64,000 nt of DNA from Dyadobacter endophyticus (GCF_014641595.1 NZ_BMIA01000001.1:434001-498000), one strand, 5' to 3'; shown: positions 54,172 through 63,352, counted from the stretch's first letter. Numbers and translations are program-made. Notes: a model not told the origin generated them from the sequence alone.

Positions 54172-55038
54172 TTATACAGCCGCTGCCACCCGGCGTTTGC
54201 GACGGTACTCACCAAGGCTCATTCCCTTGCTCTTTTTGAAAAACCGGTTGAGGTGACTTTCATCGGTAAATGAGAGTTCGGTCGCAACCTCGTTCATACG
54301 CATATTGCTGTGCAGCAGCCGGGTTTCGACAAGTTTTAACCTCGAATTGATAATGTATTCTTGCATTGTCTCGTTGGCGTGTTTTTTGAAATACCGCCCC
54401 AGATACGATTCGGATATCCCGAAATGTTTGCTGATGCTAGCGGCTTTTATCTTTTCGGGATAGTAGATATTTGCCTGGATGTATTGTAGAATGTCGATCG
54501 CCTTTTCTTCGCTGCATTCGGTGATCTTTTCGGGCAGGTACATGGCGATGTTCCTGGCAACCAGGATGATCATTGTATTGACGTACTGCCTGATGAGCTC
54601 TTTGTTATACATATCGCGGTTGACATACTCACGAATTATCGCCTCGATTAGCGGTTTGACTATGCTCTTGTCTGCCTGGTTTTTGAGAATGCACCCGGGT
54701 TGATGGCTGGCATTTTGCAAGATGAATTCCAGCCTTTGGAGCAGGTCTTCCCGTTGTGACGCGCTCAAAAGCGAGGTATTGCTTTTGAGATACACATCAT
54801 TGAACCGAATGAATACAAATTGCGTGGTGGTTTCGATGTTGAATGAGTGGGTGTCCTCAGGGGTGAGCAGGAACATATGGCCGGCATTGTACGGGAATGT
54901 ATGCTGGTTGATCTCCTGCACGCCGGTTCCTCTTAGAATATAGATGAGCTCGAAAAAATTATGCTGGTGCGTTGGTTTGGGGCATTCGTCGAGTTCCTTG
55001 TAAATTATTTCAAAGGGTTCGTGCAGGTTTTCTTTCAT
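54172..55038 (-). CDS. AraC family transcriptional regulator
   Basis: 288 residues. N-terminal cupin-like sensor with HQHNFFELIYILRGTG and FPYNAGHMFLLTPEDTHSFN; C-terminal AraC region with ISKHFGISESYLGRYFKKHA and a second HTH MNEVATELSFTDESHLNRFF, closing KSKGMSLGEYRRK. It is divergent from the medium-chain dehydrogenase gene, with a 98-base shared upstream region carrying a perfect 12-bp inverted repeat. It most likely controls that gene and itself. Confidence 0.93.
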   Translation of the reverse strand: MKENLHEPFEIIYKELDECPKPTHQHNFFELIYILRGTGVQEINQHTFPYNAGHMFLLTPEDTHSFNIETTTQFVFIRFNDVYLKSNTSLLSASQREDLLQRLEFILQNASHQPGCILKNQADKSIVKPLIEAIIREYVNRDMYNKELIRQYVNTMIILVARNIAMYLPEKITECSEEKAIDILQYIQANIYYPEKIKAASISKHFGISESYLGRYFKKHANETMQEYIINSRLKLVETRLLHSNMRMNEVATELSFTDESHLNRFFKKSKGMSLGEYRRKRRVAAAV

Positions 55039-55050
55039 GGTTGAAGCAAG

Positions 55051-55102
55051 TGTACCGGATTTTGGAAAAATTATACCGTAAAATTAATCGAAATCCGGTA
55101 CA
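55051..55102. promoter_or_regulatory. Perfect 12-bp inverted repeat, operator candidate
   Basis: TGTACCGGATTT (55051-55062) and AAATCCGGTACA (55091-55102), 28 bases apart. A third partial unit, TATACCGTAA, lies in the middle. The right arm overlaps the CAATTTTG element (55101-55108) that looks like the -7 box of the dehydrogenase gene. Confidence 0.6.
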
Positions 55103-55136
55103 ATTTTGCATTGTCAAACACAAAATCGTTTAACTC

Positions 55137-56138
55137 ATGAAAGCAACATTTTTGACAGATACAAATACCCCACTCATTGTCAAAGAAGTGGAAACGCCGA
55201 GGCCGACTGATAACCAGGTTCTTGTCAAACTGGCCTATTCTTCACTGAACCATCGCGATGTTTGGATACAGAAAGGGCAATATGCTGGTCCCAAGGCAGG
55301 ACTGATCCTGGGTTCGGATGGTTTTGGTAGCGTAGTCGAAATCGGCAGGAATGTCGATTCGGGATGGATCGGTAAGGCGGTGATCATTAACCCGAGCCAC
55401 GACTGGGGCGATAATCCGGCTGCATTTGGGGATCAGTTCAAGATCCTGGGTAATCCTGAGCCGGGTACTTTCGCAGAATACATTGCGGTAGATGTAAAAT
55501 ATATCCACGAAAAACCGGCGCATCTCACCGACATCGAAGCCTCGGCGTTACCGCTGGCTGGCATTACAACGTACCGTGCGTTGTTTACGCGGGCTGCATT
55601 GAAGGCGGGCGAGCAGGTATTGATTACCGGTATCGGTGCAGGTACTGCATTGCTGGCGCTGCAGTATGCGGTCGCGGCCGGCGCGAAGGTGTACGTTACT
55701 TCCGGTTCGGAGGAAAAGATCGAAAAGGCCAAAGCACTCGGGGCGATAGAAGGGTTCAATTACAAGGAAGAAAACTGGTTCCTTAAAGTGAAAGAAGCTA
55801 CCGGCGGCTTCGATGTCGTATTGGACAGCGCATCCGGCAAAGGGTTCGGCAACCTGATCGAAACTGCGAAGCCTGGCGGCAGAATCGTATTTTTCGGCGG
55901 AACTGACGGACCCATAGGCAATATCATCCCAAACAAAGTGTATTGGAAGAACCTTTCTATCCTGGGCACGACTATGGGGACATTGCAGGAATTCAAAGAT
56001 ATGCTCGCATTTACGGCAGAGCACAAGATCAAACCCATTGTAGACATAGTTTACCCCTCATTGTCGGACGCCCAGCAAGCCTTCGATTATATGCATGAGG
56101 GCAAACAGTTCGGAAAAATCGTGTTGACTAACGGGTAG
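55137..56138 (+). CDS. Medium-chain zinc-less alcohol dehydrogenase/quinone reductase-like protein
   Basis: 333-residue cytoplasmic NAD(P)H-dependent MDR. GroES-like N-terminal part with SSLNHRDVWIQKGQYAG and LILGSDGFGSVVEIGR; Rossmann domain with the modified glycine motif ITGIGAGTALLALQYA; closing GKQFGKIVL. The catalytic zinc Cys seen in alcohol dehydrogenases is absent (NHRDVW in its place), so it belongs with the quinone oxidoreductase or enoyl reductase side of the family. Probably regulated by the divergent AraC protein. Confidence 0.9.
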   Translation: MKATFLTDTNTPLIVKEVETPRPTDNQVLVKLAYSSLNHRDVWIQKGQYAGPKAGLILGSDGFGSVVEIGRNVDSGWIGKAVIINPSHDWGDNPAAFGDQFKILGNPEPGTFAEYIAVDVKYIHEKPAHLTDIEASALPLAGITTYRALFTRAALKAGEQVLITGIGAGTALLALQYAVAAGAKVYVTSGSEEKIEKAKALGAIEGFNYKEENWFLKVKEATGGFDVVLDSASGKGFGNLIETAKPGGRIVFFGGTDGPIGNIIPNKVYWKNLSILGTTMGTLQEFKDMLAFTAEHKIKPIVDIVYPSLSDAQQAFDYMHEGKQFGKIVLTNG

Positions 56139-56265
56139 AGGGAGGAAGGGGAGGAAAGGGAGGAAGGGGAGGAAGGGGAGGAAGGGGGACTGGGCACTCA
56201 GACCGACATATCGTCCCTCTTCTCCTTCCTCCCCTTCCTCCGTCCTCCCTTTCCTCCCTTTCTAA
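56139..56265. repeat. Long polypurine/polypyrimidine dyad between convergent genes
   Basis: Starting directly at the stop of the MDR gene, a G/A-only tract with about six GGGGAGGAA-type units (56139-56189) faces a C/T-only tract (about 56214-56263) that is roughly its reverse complement, with a 24-base centre. It can form a stem of about 45 bp and also has G-quadruplex or triplex potential. It sits between convergent genes, where it could block transcription from both sides. The same unit occurs at 39478. Confidence 0.75.
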
Positions 56266-56268
56266 AAA

Positions 56269-57402
56269 TTACTCAATCGAAATACCGTCCATATCTTCCA
56301 GGCGGGCTATGATTGCCCAGCCGTAAAAGTCATTAGCCAGCGCCACCATCAGCTCATTTTTTCCCGCTTTTAAGGGTATTATAAATGAAGAGTTTTCAAT
56401 AGAGCATCTGCCTGCGGGTTCCTTCATAATGGGCGCGCCAAATGTGTTTTTATCGACATACAGATAGCGACCGTTTAAAAACACCCATATATCGTCGCTA
56501 AAACCCATTGCGATCTTTTTCCTCTGGTCTGTTTTGGAATTAATATCAACCTTCATCCACACGATCCGGCGCTCCTTGCTCATGCCGAACTTGCGCGTGA
56601 GGTTGATCATCCCTCTTCTTTCCGCCCAGATTGTCCCCCACATTGTTTCTGCCTTTGGTGCAAAATCGGTGCTGAAATCCACATTTTTGGGCAATACGGC
56701 TGGCTCTGAGACCTGCCATTTTCGCAAATAGCGCGGGTCATTCGCAACCGGGTCGGTGCCCTCATACGCGGGAAGCCCCTCGGTTTGGCCGGGTTTGATC
56801 ACAAGGTTTGACACAATGCCCTCACCTTCGAACGCAAGCGTGCCTTCCATGACATTACCTTCCATTCTTGGGACTTCCATTGTAGGCCGCTGCATATCGT
56901 TGACAAACACCCGCAGCTGGTAGCCAGAGGCGATTAATTTTACGTGGTTCCAGGTTTTGTTCTGGAAATTGGCCTTCCCCTGATAGTGTGGCAGCAAATC
57001 CCAAAGGTTAACACCATCGATATTGGGGGTGTATTGTACTGCTTCGATGCCGGTTGTGTCGCCCGATCGGTGGGTCCGGAAATAAAATAGCTCCGTTTCT
57101 TTGCTATCCTTATACCTGAAATAGAAAGAAGCAAACCTCTGGTCGGTGGGAATATAATCGAACTCGATAGTGCCATTGGAAAATGTGGTGTTTTTCAAAA
57201 TGACCTGGCCTGGTTTGGGCAGAACTTTCATGGCTGGGCGTCCATCGTGGTTGGTAAACTCTGCATTGGCGCCGGGTGCGTCCCAGCTCCCGGCTGTGAG
57301 GTCTACCCAGGTATTGAGGTCTTTCTCTGCGGTTTTTGTTTTTTTCTGACCAAATGCAGTGAAAGTAATGATGCTGAGCGCAACTAATACGAGTTTTTTC
57401 AT
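56269..57402 (-). CDS. Secreted two-domain beta-sandwich protein
   Basis: 377 residues with signal peptide MKKLVLVALSIITFTAFGQ. The first part (about 30-215) has a concanavalin-like/DUF1080-type pattern (FSNGTIEFDYIPTDQRFASF, YFRYKDSKETELFYFRTHRS, NKTWNHVKLIASGYQLRVFV); the second (about 230-370) is a sandwich ending in KAGKNELMVALANDFYGWAI with a DDIWVFLNGRYLYVD strand pair. No catalytic residues can be named. It is the second gene of a pair with the beta-helix protein, 30 bases downstream of it. Possibly binds or cleaves glycans. Confidence 0.75.
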   Translation of the reverse strand: MKKLVLVALSIITFTAFGQKKTKTAEKDLNTWVDLTAGSWDAPGANAEFTNHDGRPAMKVLPKPGQVILKNTTFSNGTIEFDYIPTDQRFASFYFRYKDSKETELFYFRTHRSGDTTGIEAVQYTPNIDGVNLWDLLPHYQGKANFQNKTWNHVKLIASGYQLRVFVNDMQRPTMEVPRMEGNVMEGTLAFEGEGIVSNLVIKPGQTEGLPAYEGTDPVANDPRYLRKWQVSEPAVLPKNVDFSTDFAPKAETMWGTIWAERRGMINLTRKFGMSKERRIVWMKVDINSKTDQRKKIAMGFSDDIWVFLNGRYLYVDKNTFGAPIMKEPAGRCSIENSSFIIPLKAGKNELMVALANDFYGWAIIARLEDMDGISIE

Positions 57403-57432
57403 GGCTAATAATGCAAATATGTTAAAGTGAGA

Positions 57433-58449
57433 CTATTTCTTGAAAATGCCCGCGTTCAGCTCTTTTCCGGCCGAATTTGGAAGTGGGTTGAGATAATCTC
57501 GGGGCAAGCCGTTGGTTGCTACCTCGCTGAGCAGCAACTTGCCTGAGCGCCCGACATGTACTTCGGAATGCGCGTTCTTTTCCGCCGGTGCTGCGCCGTT
57601 CTGACCATAGTAACCCATTTCATGCTGCATACCGGTAAAAAGGCAGTTTTTGAATTTGTATTTCGGGTAGGTCTTTTCCGCGCGGAGCCACAGGTATTCG
57701 GAGTTGGCGACGATGTTGTTTTCAAATACAAATGGCTCATGGAAAGTGCCGAACCACACCGCCGATTCGTAGGCGCCTGCAATGACCGAGTTTTTAAGTG
57801 AAAAATCCCTGATGGCTGCAAAAAGGAGCAGCGCATTCTTGGTACCGTAAAAAATGCAGTGGTCGACATGAACGCCCGCGCCGTGCGCCCAGATGCTCCC
57901 TTGAATGGGGGCCGAATTGCGTTCGCCGATAAAATAGCATTGTGAAACATCCAGGCCGGTCAGGGTCGAGTCTTTGCGGCTCACAGGATAATAGTACTGC
58001 ACCTCCGGATTGCCGTTGCCGATAAATTTCAGTCCGCGGATACGCACGTGATCGGCTGCTATCAGAAACCCAACCGCATGCTGGAACTGCGTTTTGTTAT
58101 TGTTGGCCGATATTGACTGGATCACCGGCATTTGCGCGGGCTTCCAGTCCGCATCATCGGGCATAGTAGCTGCTTCGATCGTGAGCCACGCCTCGTCGGT
58201 ATTGCGCTTGTCGATCACCACCTGGTCGCGCAGTGTGTAAAGGCCCGGTGCGACTTTGATCGTAACGCTTTCGCCGGTTTTAAATGTCTTGGCCAGCTCA
58301 ACGGCTCGCTGCAACGTCGCTATCGGCGTTTCGACCTTGCCATTGGCTGTGTCGCTGCCTGTGGATGCATTTACGTGAAGCGTCTGCGCCTGCATCCGGC
58401 AGACGACGAGCAGTAAGATAATGGACAATAAATAGCTTAATTTGTACAT
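57433..58449 (-). CDS. Secreted right-handed parallel beta-helix protein
   Basis: 338 residues. Signal peptide MYKLSYLLSIILLLVVCRMQ; then LHVNASTGSDTANGKVETPI, typical of pectate-lyase-like beta-helix proteins, and repeated coils such as VRIRGLKFIGNGNPEVQYYY, AGVHVDHCIFYGTKNALLLF and FVFENNIVANSEYLWLRAEK. The catalytic residues of known polysaccharide lyases cannot be assigned. It precedes the secreted beta-sandwich gene in one operon. It may be an adhesin or a polysaccharide-acting enzyme. Confidence 0.82.
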   Translation of the reverse strand: MYKLSYLLSIILLLVVCRMQAQTLHVNASTGSDTANGKVETPIATLQRAVELAKTFKTGESVTIKVAPGLYTLRDQVVIDKRNTDEAWLTIEAATMPDDADWKPAQMPVIQSISANNNKTQFQHAVGFLIAADHVRIRGLKFIGNGNPEVQYYYPVSRKDSTLTGLDVSQCYFIGERNSAPIQGSIWAHGAGVHVDHCIFYGTKNALLLFAAIRDFSLKNSVIAGAYESAVWFGTFHEPFVFENNIVANSEYLWLRAEKTYPKYKFKNCLFTGMQHEMGYYGQNGAAPAEKNAHSEVHVGRSGKLLLSEVATNGLPRDYLNPLPNSAGKELNAGIFKK

Positions 58450-58588
58450 CTTTTAAATATTTGTTGGTCGTTTCGGTTACACGGCCGGTCGGCTGGTTCC
58501 TTTGTCTGTTCAAACATAATCAGGCCGTCTGTAATGTCGTTTTCAAGTTCGGATCAAGTTTTGTCAAGTTTTATCACGCTCATTTACA

Positions 58589-59854
58589 ATGGTTTCTGAA
58601 ATAAATGAATTGCAGCGTTGCAAGGCTGTCATCGAGGATAAACTAGGCTGGGGGCCGGGGGATGGTTGGCAAACGGTCGATTTCGAAAACCTGAGCGAAC
58701 TGGTCCTGAACGAAACTGGTGTGTCGCTCAGCACAAGCACGCTCCGCCGAATTTGGGGAAGGGCCGAATACAACCATTTGCCAAGCGGAACTACGCTCAA
58801 TACTCTGGCACGGTTTGCCGGTTCGAGCGACTGGCGTGCGTTTGTAAAGCAAAACCAAACTGCCGTAACGGAACACAACGAGGAAACACCGAAGGATGCC
58901 GTTGCCCAAAAACCACGGAGCTGGAGGCAGTTGGCGTGGGCTGCGACTGCCGCTTTGATTGTTATTCTGGCAAGTATGCTCGCATTTGATAAAGGAGAGC
59001 CGCAATTGGAAAAGAGTGCCTATTCCTTCGAAAGCCGCTCGGTTACGCGGGGTATTCCAAACTCCGTCATTTTTACTTACGACGCATCGGCTTCACCGAC
59101 CGATTCGGTATTTATTCAGCAGTCCTGGGACGATTCCAGAAGGGTTTTGGTCGACAAAAATTTGCACAAGCATACCTCGGTGTATTATGAGCCCGGTACG
59201 TATCAGGCCAAACTATTAGTCGGCGATCAGATCGTGCAGGAGCATAAACTACTTGTTGGAACTGATGGTTGGTCAGGGCTAATCGATCGGCCGAAAATGC
59301 CGGTTTATCTAAGAAAGGAAGAATTTTTACGCGCTGGTGCCATTGAAATCAATACCGGGACTATTGAAAAGAAAAATATTGCAATGCAGCCTGATCCACC
59401 TATGATCAAGTTCTTTAATGTCGGCAACTTCGAACCGGTACCGCTTGGTGATTTTTCCTTTTCAACTCAAATTAAAAATGAATATAGCGAAGGTTCAGCA
59501 GCTTGCCAGTTAACTTATATTTCACTTATCACCGACGATATGCCCATTGTCATACCATTGTCCGCAAAAGGATGTGTTTCGGAGCTTAATTTGATGAGCG
59601 TCGACAATTACGTGTCAGGCAAAAAGGCGGACTTGTCGGCATTTGGGGTAGATTTCTTGGACTGGGCTAGTGTGTCTTGCACAGCATCTGCGGGGAAAAT
59701 CCGGTATGCTATCAACAACGAACAGGCATTTGAATTTCCGGTCCCCGACCGCCAGATTAAGATACTCGGCATTGCATTTGGCTTCCGCGGGACCGGCTCT
59801 GTGCGGAAAGTAAGCCTGCAATCTGGCGGAAAGTCAGTTTTCAATGCATTGTAA
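58589..59854 (+). CDS. Membrane-anchored protein with N-terminal HTH-like domain
   Basis: 421 residues. N-terminal cytoplasmic domain (1-90) has LSELVLNETGVSLSTSTLRR and IWGRAEYNHLPSGTTLNTLA, a pattern common in Bacteroidota that resembles a small XRE-like HTH. One TM segment at about 115-133 (LAWAATAALIVILASMLAF) follows, so the rest (about 135-421) is outside: PKD-like strands (NSVIFTYDASASPTDSVFIQ, YYEPGTYQAKLLVGDQIVQE) and a final beta-rich domain. This gives a one-component membrane sensor in layout, with no kinase. It converges on the surface-protein operon. Confidence 0.7.
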   Translation: MVSEINELQRCKAVIEDKLGWGPGDGWQTVDFENLSELVLNETGVSLSTSTLRRIWGRAEYNHLPSGTTLNTLARFAGSSDWRAFVKQNQTAVTEHNEETPKDAVAQKPRSWRQLAWAATAALIVILASMLAFDKGEPQLEKSAYSFESRSVTRGIPNSVIFTYDASASPTDSVFIQQSWDDSRRVLVDKNLHKHTSVYYEPGTYQAKLLVGDQIVQEHKLLVGTDGWSGLIDRPKMPVYLRKEEFLRAGAIEINTGTIEKKNIAMQPDPPMIKFFNVGNFEPVPLGDFSFSTQIKNEYSEGSAACQLTYISLITDDMPIVIPLSAKGCVSELNLMSVDNYVSGKKADLSAFGVDFLDWASVSCTASAGKIRYAINNEQAFEFPVPDRQIKILGIAFGFRGTGSVRKVSLQSGGKSVFNAL

Positions 59855-59860
59855 AATCAT

Positions 59861-59890
59861 AGCCCCGGCACAAACCGGGGCCTGATTTAA
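59861..59890. terminator. Bidirectional terminator
   Basis: GCCCCGG (59862-59868) with CCGGGGC (59875-59881), six-base loop, flanked by AT-rich sequence, between two convergent genes. Confidence 0.65.
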
Positions 59891-60978
59891 TTATGCATCA
59901 ACTTGAAAATCTTGACGGCTCCGTCGGCCTGCTCAAAATGGATATAATGCATGCCGGTTGGATATTGTTTCATACTGATTGTAAATGAGGGCGAGGTGAC
60001 CGCCTGTGACAGCCTTACAATCCCTGAATGGCTGATCACTCTAACGTTGCTCACTTTTTTGTTACGTATCACAATGCGTAGCTGATCCTCAACCGGGTTT
60101 GGATAAACTTCGGCCCACGAAAAATCGGGAAAATTTATCGAACGCACCTGGCTATAAGTGAAGCTACCGTCAGCGTCTACCATTTTCAGCCGGTAGTAAT
60201 TCAATCCCTGCCCTGGAAAGCTGTCTATGAAGGTGTAGTTGCGTACCGTATTACTTTCATAGGCCGCCTCAACCGTACCCAGCTGGCGCCAGTCGCGGGT
60301 ATCATCGCGTCGTTGCACATCGAAATGAGCACTATTGGCCTCCCCTGTAGTGCGCCATTCGAGCAATGCCAAGTCCTCGGTTTTCTGAACATCGAAATAA
60401 GCTAGTGCTACCGGCAACGGGTCGGTGAGGATATCGATTTTGACCTGTGCGACGTTGGAAAGCTGTCCGGTCTGGTCGCTAACAGTGTAGCTGATCGTCA
60501 CCTGGCCGAGGAAATCACGTTCAGGGGTATACGTTATCTTCCCATTTGTACTTGTCGCATTGCCTGAGACGGGGCCTTGCACGACGGCGAGCGACGCAGC
60601 GTTAAGGCTGGCGCATTCGGACAAGTCGTTTTTCAACACGTCGATCACCACCGTTGCATTTGTTTTTCCCGCTATAAAGTCATCAACTGCCGATGGCTTA
60701 TAGTGTTTAACCACGATGTAAACCGACTCCCCGGATTCGCAGCCATCGGCATTCACGCCTAATGCTTTGTAGGTGCCCTCTTCGTTCACGAGTAATTCGG
60801 GCGCCGATCTGCCCGTGATCACCTGATTATCCAGAAACCATTCATAACGCACCGCACCGGTGGATTCGGCTTTGATCCGCAATGTGGCATCTTTACACAT
60901 GAATACTTCCCTGATCTGGCTTTGCGCACAGGCCCAGCCCGATACCAGAAGCATCCATATTAACAGGTAGTAGCGCAT
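59887..60978 (-). CDS. Secreted T9SS substrate with Ig-like domains
   Basis: 363 residues from ATG 60978 (MRYYLLIWMLLVSGWACAQ); the frame upstream adds 11 residues. An Ig-like domain with CKDATLRIKAESTGAVRYEW; a cadherin-like/VCBS-type region with VVIDVLKNDLSECASLNAAS and GKITYTPERDFLGQVTISYT; a fibronectin-like part (LLEWRTTGEANSAHFDVQRR); and a type A T9SS sorting domain starting EVYPNPVEDQLRIVI and ending GAVKIFKLMHN. T9SS exports it through the outer membrane. It is the last gene of the three-gene operon and the only one with a sorting domain. Confidence 0.85.
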   Translation of the reverse strand: MRYYLLIWMLLVSGWACAQSQIREVFMCKDATLRIKAESTGAVRYEWFLDNQVITGRSAPELLVNEEGTYKALGVNADGCESGESVYIVVKHYKPSAVDDFIAGKTNATVVIDVLKNDLSECASLNAASLAVVQGPVSGNATSTNGKITYTPERDFLGQVTISYTVSDQTGQLSNVAQVKIDILTDPLPVALAYFDVQKTEDLALLEWRTTGEANSAHFDVQRRDDTRDWRQLGTVEAAYESNTVRNYTFIDSFPGQGLNYYRLKMVDADGSFTYSQVRSINFPDFSWAEVYPNPVEDQLRIVIRNKKVSNVRVISHSGIVRLSQAVTSPSFTISMKQYPTGMHYIHFEQADGAVKIFKLMHN

Positions 60979-61012
60979 AACTGTGAGATTTCGCTCTTTT
61001 GGGTTACCCAAA

Positions 61013-61690
61013 TTAGTTAAGTGTGATGGCCGGAACAGTTGGCACCGGCAGGTTATGCAGGATTTCTTTGGTTCCGCCTATTACTGAACCAGTCAGTTTG
61101 GAAGCGGTCGGAATAAAATCACCGACGGTAGGGAGTATGTAATTCACCAGGGCACTGTATGTGCCGGCTTCGGTCACGTTCAGGGTCGAACCGGTCTGTC
61201 CACTAATCACGGAACCTCCCTTGCTCCAAGCGAACGGGGAAATAGTTACACCATATGTGTCGAGGCCGGTTGTGGCCGAAACTGTTGCTGAAAGGGTTGC
61301 GGCTACCGTTTTATCAGTACAGAAATTCTCCTTATCGGCGGTAAGACTTATCGTCAGCTTGGGAAGCACAATAATGGTGTGTTCAACGACATTAGACAAA
61401 CAGCCTTCGAATACTTCAATCACACCGAGTGTTATTTTGTGTATGCTCGGAGAAGTGATGGCATCCGAGAAGGTGTGGCTGAGAACACCGCCGCTGGCTT
61501 GGTCGAGGGTTTCGATTGTTTGGCCGACACCAGGGTCTAGTGTCCAAAGGTACTGGAAGAAATTGGAACCGGCGGCGGGCGATAGCGAAAACGATTGCCC
61601 GTTCACGACATAGTAAGTGGCGGCCTTCGATACTGGTGCCAGGCAAGAGAAAAACAAAACTGCGAGGAGGGTGGTAAACAGTGTTTTCAT
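61013..61690 (-). CDS. Secreted Ig-like protein
   Basis: 225 residues from ATG 61690 (signal peptide MKTLFTTLLAVLFFSCLAPV). The mature part looks like one or two Ig/PKD folds: YYVVNGQSFSLSPAAGSNFF, WTLDPGVGQTIETLDQASGG and LNVTEAGTYSALVNY. It has no T9SS sorting domain and no lipobox. Middle gene of the operon, 29 bases after the first gene and 34 bases before the last. Probably a surface or periplasmic matrix component. Confidence 0.75.
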   Translation of the reverse strand: MKTLFTTLLAVLFFSCLAPVSKAATYYVVNGQSFSLSPAAGSNFFQYLWTLDPGVGQTIETLDQASGGVLSHTFSDAITSPSIHKITLGVIEVFEGCLSNVVEHTIIVLPKLTISLTADKENFCTDKTVAATLSATVSATTGLDTYGVTISPFAWSKGGSVISGQTGSTLNVTEAGTYSALVNYILPTVGDFIPTASKLTGSVIGGTKEILHNLPVPTVPAITLN

Positions 61691-61743
61691 GATTGAAATG
61701 ATAAAGATGAACAATTATAAAGGACGGTTTAAATTCAAACTGA

Positions 61744-63162
61744 TCAGGGGTTCAGTGCGACGCCCGGCGATACGGGCGGGCTTGACACGATGATATCCAC
61801 TTTCTTGCGGGGGGAAGCAATGCAACCGGAACCCGACTTGGTTGTCTCAACATAATAGGATGCCGTGCCGGGTGTGCTAAGTCCACTCGCAGTCCAGCTT
61901 TGCGCGCTTGAAACAGCACTGCTACCATGCGCAGTAGTGTACCATGCATAGGAAAAGCTACCAATCCCGGAGATGCCCAATTGCTGGGCTAGCGCCGATA
62001 ATGCGGCAGTGCCTATGTTGCTGCAAGCTTTGGGGCCGGTTGCAGCAGGGATATCGGGCGAGCGCCGCACGTCATGAATATTCAGACCGTTACTGCCAAG
62101 CCCCACACCGAGCAGGCCAATATTCAGATCAAGCTCTATGCGATCGAATATCACGGAGTTGCCGCTGGCATCTTTTGGTGCAAAATAGAAGGCCACTTGA
62201 TTATTGTTCCCAGCTAAAAGCCCTAGTAAGTCTGTGTCCAGCAGTGCATTGACGAGTGTCGAAGTACCAATCGGTGTGCTGCCGTTGTAGCTCTGCAATG
62301 TAATGCTCGATGCGAGATTCACTGCCAGGAACGACCCGCTTTGCGACAGGATGACCCGCACCGCATCGGCATTGTTGGAAACCCCATTGAAGAAGAACGT
62401 CTGCTTAATATGTCCGCTTAGCAAAGCAACGCCCGTCGAGACGAAGGACGACTTTGAATTCAAATCATTATCAACAGCATTTCCTGCATTCAGCACATCA
62501 AAATTTCCAAGCGTCAGACCCGAATAGTCTTTGGTTGAAACGTTGGGGCTGCCGCAATCGGCGACATTGAAAGGATAGGGGTTAGACGTATTCGTTGCTC
62601 CTGGCCCGTAAAATGCATAATAAACCTGTAAAGTATTGGTCCCCAATGCGACCGGCGACGAGAGTTTAGTCCTAATGTACTTAAATGTGGCGGTGGGTGT
62701 AACGGCCAGAAATACCGACCCGTCCGGAGTGTAGTAGGTTTTATAATTAGCAGACTGAACAGTTACCTGAACCCCATTTTTGTCGTGCGCGGTTAGCTCT
62801 ACCCCTCCACCCAGCAAGGCATTTGTGTTGTTGTTGGTACGCACATACACAGTCACCGGAGCCGCTGCACCGCTGGTTACCTCTGCGGGAAATTCGAGCT
62901 GTATCCAAGCCGTGGAAGTTCCCAACGTGCTGCTGGCAGTAAGCACTGCAAAGTTATTGTTTGGCTTGATATTCCCGGTAGCGTTTCTGGCATTGTCGGC
63001 GTTGGCCACCGAATAGCTTCCGGTGAGGCCACCGCCCGCCGCACTACCACCGTTGGTTTGCTTATCGGGATATACTGCATTTGCAGGCTGAGCAAAGGAA
63101 AATTGCACAAATCCCCCACTGCCGGCCAAAGCCAGAAGTAGTTTCAGGTAAAATTTTATCAA
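61744..63162 (-). CDS. Secreted protein with Ig-like C-terminal domain
   Basis: 472 residues. Signal peptide MIKFYLKLLLALAGSGGFVQ ending FSFAQ. The N-terminal part is rich in Gly, Asn and Thr strands (NFAVLTASSTLGTSTAWIQL, VRTNNNTNALLGGGVELTAH); the C-terminal part has an Ig-like segment with FSYAWYTTAHGSSAVSSAQS and ASYYVETTKSGSGCIASPRK. No T9SS sorting domain at the end (SPPVSPGVALNP). First gene of the operon. Adhesin-like; ligand unknown. Confidence 0.75.
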   Translation of the reverse strand: MIKFYLKLLLALAGSGGFVQFSFAQPANAVYPDKQTNGGSAAGGGLTGSYSVANADNARNATGNIKPNNNFAVLTASSTLGTSTAWIQLEFPAEVTSGAAAPVTVYVRTNNNTNALLGGGVELTAHDKNGVQVTVQSANYKTYYTPDGSVFLAVTPTATFKYIRTKLSSPVALGTNTLQVYYAFYGPGATNTSNPYPFNVADCGSPNVSTKDYSGLTLGNFDVLNAGNAVDNDLNSKSSFVSTGVALLSGHIKQTFFFNGVSNNADAVRVILSQSGSFLAVNLASSITLQSYNGSTPIGTSTLVNALLDTDLLGLLAGNNNQVAFYFAPKDASGNSVIFDRIELDLNIGLLGVGLGSNGLNIHDVRRSPDIPAATGPKACSNIGTAALSALAQQLGISGIGSFSYAWYTTAHGSSAVSSAQSWTASGLSTPGTASYYVETTKSGSGCIASPRKKVDIIVSSPPVSPGVALNP

Positions 63163-63352
63163 ATGAAGAAGAAGGTTTACATTTAAAATTACTTCTACAA
63201 AGTAAGGAGCGGAATGGTGACATGCAAATTTTCTTCAATAATTTATACGAAATTTTACAAAGTGCCTCCCAGGCTCCGTTTGGCAATTAATCCTACTCGG
63301 CAAAGATGAAAATGACTAACTTCGGCCTGTTAAACCGATCTAGCTGTTTCAA

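Noticed and set aside
56139..56265. Repeat tract considered as a CRISPR array
   Set aside because: Units are short, contiguous and form one dyad; there are no unique spacers of 25-40 bp and no cas gene.
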